NCBI GenBank assembly: GCA_028823995.1
Contig: JAPPFD010000008.1
Location: 1-64,000 of the forward strand
Direction: 5' to 3'
DNA from: a bacterium
Lineage (GTDB): Bacteria; Actinomycetota; Acidimicrobiia; Spongiisociales; ZC4RG35
DNA length: 64,000 nt
Below are positions 17,530 to 24,525 of this stretch, piece after piece. Both the position numbers and the translations under genes were made by a program. How positions within the stretch are numbered: position 1 is the first letter of the stretch; each line of letters begins with the position of its first letter. The notes under the pieces are model-generated. The model saw only the letters and a list, made by a program, of their open reading frames with translations, made no database searches and was not told where the DNA came from.

Positions 17530-18901
17530 TCTTGACGGTCGCATGAGGATCCATGTGGTGGGTGTGGGGGGAGCGGGGATGAGCGGCCTTGCGAAGCTGT
17601 TGGCCGAGTCGGGCAAGACGGTCACCGGATCTGATATCCGCCGCTCCTCGCGGTTGGATGCTCTCTCCGACCTGGGAATCGAGGTGTGGGCGGGCCACCG
17701 CCCGGAACGGGTGGCGGATGTCGAGTTGATGGTGATCTCCTCGGCGGTCCCCGACCAGGATCCAGAGGTGGAGGCCGCCCGCCGTGGGGGGGTGGAAGTT
17801 TGGCGGCGTCCCCGGTTGCTTGGCGCGATGACCGCCGATGTACCCACCGTGGGTCCCACCGGAACCCACGGCAAGACCTCGTCGGCCGCAATGTTGGTGG
17901 AGGCTGCCCGGGCCGCCGGGGAGAACCCCAGCTTCGCCGTGGGCGAGACTGTCATCGGTCTGGGTACCAACGCCGGCCTGGGAGTCGACCCATGGTTGGT
18001 GCTGGAGGTTGACGAAGCCTTCCGCACCTTCGAGGAGGTGAACCTGTCCGGCCTGGTGATAACCAATGTGGAGGCGGAGCACCTGGATCACTTCGAGACG
18101 GTGGACAACCTGGAGTCCACCTTCGTCCAGGTCGCCCTGGGGGTCGAGGGTCCGGTGCTGGCCGGCATCGACGATCCGGGCGCCCGCCGGGTGGCGGAAC
18201 GGGCCCGGATACCGGGATTCGGGTTGTCCGCCGACGCCCAATGGAGGATCGCGGATGTTGTGGAGGAGACCGCGGGGGTCTCCTTCCGGTTGGTCGGCGG
18301 TGGGTCGTCCCAGAAGGTGCGGGTGCCCTTCCCGGGGATCCACATGGCCCGCAACGCGGCGGGGGTGTTGGCCCTGTGCGGGGAGTTGGGTCTCGATCTC
18401 GACCGGGCGGTGGACGGAATAGCCGGCTATCGCGGCGTCCGAAGACGCTATGAGCATCGCGGTCTGGTGGGGGGAGTGACCGTCATAGACGACTACGCTC
18501 ATCATCCCTCCGAGGTTGCCGCCACCCTGAGAGCGGCTCTCAGGTCCGGGCACCGCCGAGTGTGGGCGATCTTCCAACCGCACCTCTATTCCCGGACCGG
18601 CCAGATGTTCGCCGGGCTGGGGGCGGCTCTGTCCTTGGCCGACCGGGTGGTGGTGACCGATGTCTACGGAGCCCGGGAAGAACCCCGTCCGGGGATTACC
18701 GGCGAGTTGGTAGCGGCCGCCGCCCGCCGCTCCGGAGCCAGGGAGGTGGCTTATTTCCCGCATCGCTCCGAAGTGGCGAAGATGGTCGCTCCCTGGTTGG
18801 ATGAAGGAGATCTTGTCGTTGTCATGGGAGCGGGAGACATAACTGTGGTTCCCACCGAGCTGCTGGCGTTACTGGCCGGAGAGGGGAGGGATCGTGGGTG
18901 A
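17522..18901 (+). CDS. murC: UDP-MurNAc:L-alanine ligase MurC
   Basis: The 459-residue ligase starts the stem peptide by adding L-alanine. It shows VGVGGAGMSGLA at the N-terminus, the ATP loop GPTGTHGKTSSAAM, EHLDHF, and IDDYAHHPSEV, QPHLYSR near the C-terminus. TTG 17522 overlaps murG; ATG 17543 is an alternative start eight codons later. The usual EADESD-type segment after the ATP loop reads EVDEAFRTF here, so the second Asp and Ser of the family pattern are changed. Confidence 0.93.
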   Translation: MFDLDGRMRIHVVGVGGAGMSGLAKLLAESGKTVTGSDIRRSSRLDALSDLGIEVWAGHRPERVADVELMVISSAVPDQDPEVEAARRGGVEVWRRPRLLGAMTADVPTVGPTGTHGKTSSAAMLVEAARAAGENPSFAVGETVIGLGTNAGLGVDPWLVLEVDEAFRTFEEVNLSGLVITNVEAEHLDHFETVDNLESTFVQVALGVEGPVLAGIDDPGARRVAERARIPGFGLSADAQWRIADVVEETAGVSFRLVGGGSSQKVRVPFPGIHMARNAAGVLALCGELGLDLDRAVDGIAGYRGVRRRYEHRGLVGGVTVIDDYAHHPSEVAATLRAALRSGHRRVWAIFQPHLYSRTGQMFAGLGAALSLADRVVVTDVYGAREEPRPGITGELVAAAARRSGAREVAYFPHRSEVAKMVAPWLDEGDLVVVMGAGDITVVPTELLALLAGEGRDRG

Positions 18902-19805
18902 ATGGCGACGACTGTGCGCCGGCGGCCTGGTGCGCGCCGGGGTGCGTCTGGACGCGCTTACCACGTACAAGCTGGGAGGGGCGGCCCGATGGTTCGCCGA
19001 AGTCGGCGATTACGCTCACCTCTCCGCACTGGCGGATGCCGGGGCCGGGGCGGGAGACGTCCTGGTGCTGGGAAAGGGCAGCAATGTGATTGTCTCCGAT
19101 GAGGGATACGGGGGGTTGGTGATCCGATTGGTGGGAGACTTCCTCTCCATCCGGCACCCCGATGACCGGGTGGAGGCCGGCGGGGGAGTCGGACTACCCC
19201 GGTTAGCCCGTTCGGCGGTCGGGGAAGGACGGCTGGGTCTCGAGTTCATGGTGGGAATTCCCGGCACTGTGGGCGGCGGGGTGTACCAGAACGCAGGCTG
19301 TCATGGGACGGAGATAGTGGATGTCCTGGAGGAGGTGGAGATCTTCGATCTCCGAACAGGGGAGTTGTCCATGGTCGCTCCCGATTCGCTCTGCCTCCGG
19401 TACCGGAGTTCGGCGGTCAAGCCCCACCACGTGATCACCAGGTCGTGGTTCCGGTTCACACCGGGCGAACCCACCGAGGGGTTGGAGAAGATCCGGGCCA
19501 TCACCCGCTGGCGGCGGATCCATCAACCGGGAGGGACCCTCAATGCGGGAAGCGTGTTCAAGAATCCCCCCGGGGACGCTGCCGGGCGACTGATCGACGC
19601 CCTGGGCTTGAAGGGAATGCGGATCGGGGGTGTCTCCGTCTCGGAGAAGCACGCCAACTTCTTCGTGGCTGGCGCCGACGCCACAGCCGAGGACGTGCGT
19701 CGACTGGTTGCCGAGGTGCGCATGCGGGTCCGGGGCGAGACCGGGATCGAGTTGGAGCCGGAAGTGAGGTTCGTGGGATTTCCCACGGGGGAGGCGTCGA
19801 AGTGA
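18894..19805 (+). CDS. murB: UDP-N-acetylenolpyruvoylglucosamine reductase MurB
   Basis: The 303-residue flavoprotein reduces enolpyruvyl-UDP-GlcNAc with NADPH to give UDP-MurNAc. It has TTYKLGGAARWFAEV, the FAD-binding GKGSNVIVSDEGYGGLVI, GIPGTVGGGVYQNAGCHG, NAGSVFKNP (with the catalytic Ser) and SEKHANFF. The C-terminal Glu in ELEPEVRFVG fits the catalytic acid. GTG 18894 overlaps the murC end. Confidence 0.95.
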   Translation: MGEWRRLCAGGLVRAGVRLDALTTYKLGGAARWFAEVGDYAHLSALADAGAGAGDVLVLGKGSNVIVSDEGYGGLVIRLVGDFLSIRHPDDRVEAGGGVGLPRLARSAVGEGRLGLEFMVGIPGTVGGGVYQNAGCHGTEIVDVLEEVEIFDLRTGELSMVAPDSLCLRYRSSAVKPHHVITRSWFRFTPGEPTEGLEKIRAITRWRRIHQPGGTLNAGSVFKNPPGDAAGRLIDALGLKGMRIGGVSVSEKHANFFVAGADATAEDVRRLVAEVRMRVRGETGIELEPEVRFVGFPTGEASK

Positions 19806-19837
19806 GGGAAAAGGGCCCGACCACAGGAGGCGAAGTG

Positions 19838-20653
19838 GTGCGGAGAGGTCGCTTCATGCAGCGCCTGTCGGCTCTGTCGCCCAAGAGCCGAAGACGGAAG
19901 CGGACGAAAAGCGAGGCGGCCTTGGATCCTCGCATAGCGGAGCGAGCGCGGAGAGTCCAGGAGAAGGAGGAGAGCCAGGCCGTCAGGCGGGCCGTGTGGC
20001 TGCTGTCGGTGATGACGGTGGTGGGCGTGGGCATCTGGCTTCTCCACTCTCCCTACCTGGCGGTGCGAGAGGTGGTGGTGAGCGGTGAGGTGGTTTCCAC
20101 CGGTTCCCAGAGGGTTGCCGAAGACGGGCTCATCGAGGGCGCCCCCATGTTCTCGGTTGACACCGAGTCGGTTCGGGAGGTAGTGCTCTCCGACCCGTGG
20201 GTTTCCGCCGTCGAGGTCAGGAAGGAGTGGCCGAACACGGTGTGGATCGCCGTGGAGGAACGGCACCCGGTTGCCTGGGTGTTGACCGGCGACGGATGGC
20301 GGGCGTTGTCGCTCGACGGTGTGGTCCTCGACGTGGACCCCGAGCAGGTCATGCCTCGCATCACCGGACTGGCCGGCGCCACCCTGGACCTGGCACACCC
20401 GTCGATCGGGCCGGCGCTTGGTTTTGTGGAGTACCTCCGGCCCGACCTCCGTCTGGGAGCAATCGTTGAGATCCATGGACAGCAGGTCACCGCTGAGGTG
20501 GCGAAGCGGGTCGTCCGGCTGGGAAGGCCGGCCGATCTGGATGAGAAGGCCGACGTTCTGGTGGTGCTCGTCGACGAATACACCGATCCCGGCTCGGTAA
20601 TAAACCTGTTCTCTCCCCTCCGCCCGGCTGTCTATCGCGGCGCGCCTGGCTGA
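19838..20653 (+). CDS. ftsQ: Cell division protein FtsQ/DivIB
   Basis: About 271 residues. GTG 19838 is chosen because AGGAGG ends seven bases upstream; GTG 19835 is equally in frame. A basic cytoplasmic tail (about 1-55, Arg/Lys-rich) precedes one membrane segment (about 57-75), then a POTRA domain beginning LAVREVVVSG and a beta domain. FtsQ bridges early and late division proteins through FtsL/FtsB-type partners. It is the last gene before a 110-base gap and ftsZ, which probably has its own promoter. Confidence 0.9.
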   Translation: MRRGRFMQRLSALSPKSRRRKRTKSEAALDPRIAERARRVQEKEESQAVRRAVWLLSVMTVVGVGIWLLHSPYLAVREVVVSGEVVSTGSQRVAEDGLIEGAPMFSVDTESVREVVLSDPWVSAVEVRKEWPNTVWIAVEERHPVAWVLTGDGWRALSLDGVVLDVDPEQVMPRITGLAGATLDLAHPSIGPALGFVEYLRPDLRLGAIVEIHGQQVTAEVAKRVVRLGRPADLDEKADVLVVLVDEYTDPGSVINLFSPLRPAVYRGAPG

Positions 20654-20673
20654 GCCGCTCCTAAATCTCTAGT

Positions 20674-20737
20674 TGAAGGTTATATTCCTAATTTGACTTT
20701 TGTCTTCTTATCCATCAACCTTCAGGTTGAACCTCAA
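20674..20737 (+). promoter_or_regulatory. Cluster of TGAAGGTT/AACCT(T/C)CA boxes upstream of ftsZ
   Basis: The AT-rich ftsQ-ftsZ gap holds TGAAGGTT (20674-20681), its complement AACCTTCA (20717-20724) and AACCTCAA (20730-20737). TCAACCT and AGGTTGA form a perfect 16-base palindrome at 20715-20730 with a two-base centre. A TTGACT at 20694-20699 could be a -35 element. No T-tract follows, so this looks like an operator cluster for a regulator of ftsZ, not a terminator. Confidence 0.6.
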
Positions 20738-20763
20738 AATCTACCTGGAAGGGGTCAAGGCTA

Positions 20764-21837
20764 ATGCAAGATATCATTTGGGAGCCTGCCAGCGCTTATG
20801 TTGCTGTTTTGAAGGTGATCGGGGTGGGGGGCGCGGGGGTCAACGCCGTTAACCGGATGATCGAAGCAGGCTTGCAGGGGGTGGAATTCGTGGTGCTCAA
20901 CACAGACGCCCAGTCGTTGATGGCATCCGACGCCATGGTCAAACTGGAGATCGGGGGAGAACTGACCAAGGGCCTGGGAGCGGGAGCGGATCCCGAGGTC
21001 GGCCGCAATGCGGCCGAGGCGCATAGAGACGAGATAGAAGACATCTTGCGGGGCGCTGACATGGTCTTCGTGACCTGCGGCGAGGGAGGAGGCACCGGCA
21101 CCGGGGCCGCCCCCGTGGTGGCCGAGGCCGCCCGGAATCTCGGCGCCCTGACCATCGGGATAGTCACCCGGCCGTTCGGTTTCGAGGGTCGCGTCCGTTC
21201 GACCATCGCCGAGAAGGGAATCAGCGAACTTCGGGAACAGGTCGACACGCTGGTCGTGGTCCCGAACGACCGCCTACTGGAAGTGGCGGATCCCTCTGCG
21301 CCCATCAATGAGACCTTCAGGTTGGCCGACGAGGTTCTGATGGACGGGGTGTCGGGGATCACCAACATGATCAACACCACCGGTCTGATCAACGTCGACT
21401 TCGCAGACGTCAAGACGGTGATGGCCGACGGCGGCTCGGCAGTGCTGGGCGTCGGGAAGGCGCGCGGCGACGACCGCGCTCTGCAAGCCGCCAAGCGGGC
21501 CATCTCCAGCCCCCTTCTTGAAATAAGCATGGAAGGAGCCTCGGGGATCCTGCTTTCGGTGGCGGGCTCCCGCGACATGACCCTTCACGAGGCGCATCTG
21601 GCCGCCGAGACGATCACCGAGTTGGCCTCCGACGACGCCAACATCATTTTCGGAGCCATCATCAACGACGCCCTGGGCGAGGAATTGCAGGTAACGGTGA
21701 TCGCGGCCGGATTCGATCGGCTGCCGCGCCACACGGCGCCGAGCCAGATAGCTGGAAGGGCTTCAAGTTTGAGCGGCAGCACTCCAGGGTCGGGGATCGT
21801 GTTCGACATCCCGACTTCCGGCAACCGCAAGACGTGA
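20764..21837 (+). CDS. ftsZ: Cell division GTPase FtsZ
   Basis: The 357-residue tubulin homologue polymerises into the Z-ring. It has VIGVGGAGVNAVNRM, NTDAQSL, the tubulin signature GEGGGTGTGAAP and NDRLLEVADP (T7-like loop region NVDFADVK follows). GGAAGGGG lies nine bases before ATG 20764. The C-terminal peptide is odd. Frame 0 ends DIPTSGNRKT, whereas FtsZ tails usually read D-(I/V)-P-x-F-(L/M)-R. A -1 shift at base 21813 would read DIPDFRQPQD and enter the pgeF frame. The linker is short (about 40 residues). The tail normally binds SepF and other partners. Confidence 0.96.
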   Translation: MQDIIWEPASAYVAVLKVIGVGGAGVNAVNRMIEAGLQGVEFVVLNTDAQSLMASDAMVKLEIGGELTKGLGAGADPEVGRNAAEAHRDEIEDILRGADMVFVTCGEGGGTGTGAAPVVAEAARNLGALTIGIVTRPFGFEGRVRSTIAEKGISELREQVDTLVVVPNDRLLEVADPSAPINETFRLADEVLMDGVSGITNMINTTGLINVDFADVKTVMADGGSAVLGVGKARGDDRALQAAKRAISSPLLEISMEGASGILLSVAGSRDMTLHEAHLAAETITELASDDANIIFGAIINDALGEELQVTVIAAGFDRLPRHTAPSQIAGRASSLSGSTPGSGIVFDIPTSGNRKT

Positions 21838-22460
21838 TCCAACCGCTTCGGAGGCCGGGGGCCGCGTTCACCTTGGAGGCCGACGGAGATCAAAAGAACC
21901 CGGCGCAGAGAGGGATCGTCGCGGAGAAACTGGGCATCTCGTCGGATTGGGCAACCGTGCGCCAGGTTCACGGTAGGTGTGTGGTGGAGGTGGCGGGGCC
22001 CGGTCATCTGGAGGGAGGGGCGGATGGGCTGTTCACGAGGACGGTCGGGCTTCCGGTGGCGGTGATGGCCGCAGACTGCGCCGGGGTGGTGGTGGGCGGC
22101 GATAAAGGCGTTGGAGTAGCTCACGCCGGTTGGAGGGGAGTGGCCGCAGGGGTGGTGACTTCCCTGCTGGGCACGATGAGATCGGGGGGAGTGGAACCGA
22201 CCTGGGCCGCGGTGGGTCCGTTCATCGGGCCGTGCTGTTTCGAGGTGGGTCCCGATGTGTCCCGCCGGTTTCCCTCCCAACGGGCCACTTCTCGCCGGGG
22301 CAGGCTCTCGGTCGATCTAGGTAGAGCCCTCGCCGAGCAACTCCGAGACGTTCCGACCTGGTGGTCGGAGAGGTGCACCGTCCATCAACCCGGTTGCTTC
22401 TCACATCGCCGCGACCGCGCGCTCAAGAGAATGGCTGCGATCGGTTGGTTCTCCCCGTGA
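21834..22460 (+). CDS. pgeF: Purine nucleoside phosphorylase/oxidoreductase, PgeF/YfiH (LACC1-like) family
   Basis: The 208-residue protein is assigned to the multicopper-oxidase-like DUF152 family. It shows VRQVHG, AADCAGV (metal-binding Cys), VAHAGWRG (His) and GPFIGPCCFEVG. Family members act on purine nucleosides, and E. coli PgeF edits misincorporated L-Ser in muropeptide synthesis, which fits the setting beside mur genes. GTG 21834 overlaps the ftsZ stop by four bases. The N-terminus is shorter than in many homologues. Confidence 0.88.
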   Translation: MIQPLRRPGAAFTLEADGDQKNPAQRGIVAEKLGISSDWATVRQVHGRCVVEVAGPGHLEGGADGLFTRTVGLPVAVMAADCAGVVVGGDKGVGVAHAGWRGVAAGVVTSLLGTMRSGGVEPTWAAVGPFIGPCCFEVGPDVSRRFPSQRATSRRGRLSVDLGRALAEQLRDVPTWWSERCTVHQPGCFSHRRDRALKRMAAIGWFSP

Positions 22461-23110
22461 GCTACCGGATGGTTTCCGAGCGCGTGGCTGCGGCTGCGGC
22501 GAGGGTTGGGCGAGATCCCGATGAGGTAAGCCTGATCGTGATCACCAAGGGCCGGGACATAGGACAGATCAGGCGCCTCTACGATCAGGGGATCCGGGAC
22601 TTCGGCGAAAACCGGGCGCAGGAACTGGCTTCCAAAGTCGGAGAGCTTCCCGGGGATGTGCGGTGGCACTTCGTGGGCCCCCTGCAGACAAACAAAGTGA
22701 ACCGGGTGCGGGAATCGACGCATCTCCTTCACTCCCTGGATCGGCCCAGGCTGGTTCGAGCATGGGTCAGGAACGCCCCCCGGAGGATCCCGGCCCTGGC
22801 GCAGGTGAACATCGGGGGAGAGGCGCAAAAGCACGGGGCCGCGCCGGACGAGGTCGAGGCGCTGGTGGCGTTGGCGCTGCAAGAGGGAGTGCAGGTGCGG
22901 GGGTTGATGGCCATGGCGCCCCGGGTGGATCATCCCGAGCAGGCCCGGCCCTACTTCCGTCGACTTCGCCGGTTGTCGGAGCGATTGGCCGGGCGGTTCC
23001 AAGGCATGGAGGAACTCTCCATGGGGATGACAGAAGATTACGAGGTAGCGGTGGAGGAGGGGGCTACCATGGTGAGGGTGGGTCGGGCTATCTTTGGTGA
23101 AGAAACATGA
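22457..23110 (+). CDS. YggS/PROSC-family pyridoxal phosphate homeostasis protein
   Basis: The 217-residue protein has the alanine-racemase-like N-terminal fold. The PLP lysine is in VITKGRD, followed by DFGENRAQEL, WHFVGPLQTNK, a short HSLDR segment and the C-terminal LSMGMTEDYEVAVEEGATMVRVGRAIFG. Family members bind PLP without a known enzymatic role and buffer vitamin B6 and amino-acid balance. GTG 22457 overlaps the pgeF stop. Its place between pgeF and sepF is the usual actinobacterial order. Confidence 0.92.
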   Translation: MSYRMVSERVAAAAARVGRDPDEVSLIVITKGRDIGQIRRLYDQGIRDFGENRAQELASKVGELPGDVRWHFVGPLQTNKVNRVRESTHLLHSLDRPRLVRAWVRNAPRRIPALAQVNIGGEAQKHGAAPDEVEALVALALQEGVQVRGLMAMAPRVDHPEQARPYFRRLRRLSERLAGRFQGMEELSMGMTEDYEVAVEEGATMVRVGRAIFGEET

Positions 23111-23613
23111 GCAAGAACTTCATGGGGAGAGTGTGGGACTTCTTGGGTTTGGTGGAGGAAGAGGATGCCTGGACGTCCGCTCTGCCATCACCCGTGGCGG
23201 TGACCCGTCCCTCCTCGGGAAATGTCCGCTTGATTCCCAATAAACCCCCCGATGGGCGCAGCGCGGCGGCGCCCCGGCCGGAGTTGCCCAGAATCCCCAG
23301 GGAGCGCAATGCGCCCCCTCCTGTGGACGTGGAGACCGAGATCCTGCAAATGGACGGCTTCGGGGATTGCCCCCACCTGACGTCCTGGTACAAGGCGAGC
23401 GTCCCGGTGATGCTTGATCTGCGGTTCCTCCCAACGGAGGTGGCCCAGGGGGTTGTCTACTACGCCACCGGCTTGGTCAGCTTCAACCAGGGCGAGGTCT
23501 CCCAGGTGGGAGACGGCCTGGTGCTGGTCAGCCCGCCGGGAGTCACCGTCTCGGCCAGCGAGCAAGCCAGGTTGTCCAAGATCGGGATGTGGCCGGCCTC
23601 CCCCGGCTCCTGA
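23107..23613 (+). CDS. sepF: Cell division protein SepF
   Basis: The 168-residue protein has an N-terminal amphipathic helix (MGRVWDFLGL) for membrane binding, a flexible Pro-rich linker (about 30-78) and the C-terminal SepF core (about 88-160; VPVMLDLRFLPTEVAQGVVYYATGL). SepF tethers FtsZ filaments to the membrane in Gram-positive bacteria that lack FtsA. It overlaps the YggS gene by four bases. Its FtsZ partner has an unusual tail here. Confidence 0.93.
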   Translation: MSKNFMGRVWDFLGLVEEEDAWTSALPSPVAVTRPSSGNVRLIPNKPPDGRSAAAPRPELPRIPRERNAPPPVDVETEILQMDGFGDCPHLTSWYKASVPVMLDLRFLPTEVAQGVVYYATGLVSFNQGEVSQVGDGLVLVSPPGVTVSASEQARLSKIGMWPASPGS

Positions 23614-23634
23614 CCGGGAAGGTGGGGACTTGAA

Positions 23635-23892
23635 ATGCTGGGCGGTCTCCTGTGTCAGGTGCTGGACCTTGCTAGGTGGGCGGTCCTCATCTGGGTGGTG
23701 CTGAGTTGGATTCCTGCCCCGACGGGCCACCCCCTGCGTGGAGTGAAAGACCTCTTCGATCGGATGCTCAATCCGCTGTTGAGGCCCTTTCGCTCTTTGA
23801 TCCCCCCGGTCCGGGCGGGAACGGTGGGTGTCGATCTCTCTCCCCTGGCGCTGTTCGTGGCCATCTACATTCTCCAGCGCCTGGTCTGTTAG
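23635..23892 (+). CDS. YggT family membrane protein
   Basis: The 85-residue protein has two membrane segments (about 5-25 and 65-83) separated by the YggT signature VLSWIPAPTGHPL and LNPLLRPFRSLIP. YggT proteins sit next to sepF and divIVA in many Gram-positives. The biochemical role is unknown, and osmotic tolerance and division links have been suggested. ATG 23635 is the first in-frame start after a GGAAGG ribosome binding site. Confidence 0.88.
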   Translation: MLGGLLCQVLDLARWAVLIWVVLSWIPAPTGHPLRGVKDLFDRMLNPLLRPFRSLIPPVRAGTVGVDLSPLALFVAIYILQRLVC

Positions 23893-23943
23893 CGCCGGCG
23901 CAGTCTTCTGGGAGTCACCGGGGGGCGTCGAGCCGGAAGATGG

Positions 23944-23972
23944 TTGGTATAGAGCCGCGGCGATTTTATAAT
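23944..23972 (+). promoter_or_regulatory. Candidate divIVA promoter
   Basis: TTGGTA (23944-23949) and a perfect TATAAT (23967-23972) are separated by 17 bases. The ATG of divIVA follows about 36 bases later. This is the clearest sigma-70-type promoter in the window and would let divIVA be made separately from the dcw operon. Confidence 0.7.
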
Positions 23973-24007
23973 CGAGTCTGCGCTTTGGTCTAGAGATCGG
24001 TTTCCAC

Positions 24008-24523
24008 ATGCCCCTCACTCCTGATGACATCCAGGAAAAGTTTTTCCGCACCGCGCTTCGCGGTTACCACCTGGAGGAAGTCGACGAGTTCCTGGACGAG
24101 GTCGCTCTTTCTCTGAAGGAATACGAGGAGCTTCTGGCTGATCGAGACCGGATTATCGCCGAGATCAAGAGCCAACCTGCGGCAGGAGACCAAGGAGAGG
24201 CCGCCGGGGTGCTGTCGGAGGCCCGCGCCGAGGCGCGCCGCATCATTGACGAGGCCCAGGAGAGCGCCTCGCAGCTGGTGTCAGCGGCCCGGCGGGAAGC
24301 GGCCGAGGCGTCGACCGGGCCAAGACCGGCCGCCTCTTCGACGGACCTCAGTGAGCTGGATCGCCGGAGGGAGCGAGCGGCCCAGCTGATGCTGGCCGAG
24401 ATCGAGCGTTACCGGATAGTGATGTCGGTGGTCAAGTCGACGGTGACCGGTTTGCCCGGAGCCATGGACGACCACATGGCGGAGTTGGACGCGGCCGCCG
24501 CCCAGATCCGCGGCCTGCTCTGA
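24008..24523 (+). CDS. divIVA: DivIVA/Wag31-like polar growth and septum protein
   Basis: The 171-residue protein begins with the DivIVA domain (LTPDDIQEKFFRTALRGYHLEEVDEFLDEV) that binds curved membrane. A long coiled coil (about 40-60, 70-100) and a C-terminal helical segment follow. In Actinobacteria DivIVA (Wag31) marks poles and septa and directs cell-wall insertion. It closes the dcw region and meets the ileS gene tail to tail only two bases later. Confidence 0.9.
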   Translation: MPLTPDDIQEKFFRTALRGYHLEEVDEFLDEVALSLKEYEELLADRDRIIAEIKSQPAAGDQGEAAGVLSEARAEARRIIDEAQESASQLVSAARREAAEASTGPRPAASSTDLSELDRRRERAAQLMLAEIERYRIVMSVVKSTVTGLPGAMDDHMAELDAAAAQIRGLL

Positions 24524-24525
24524 GG

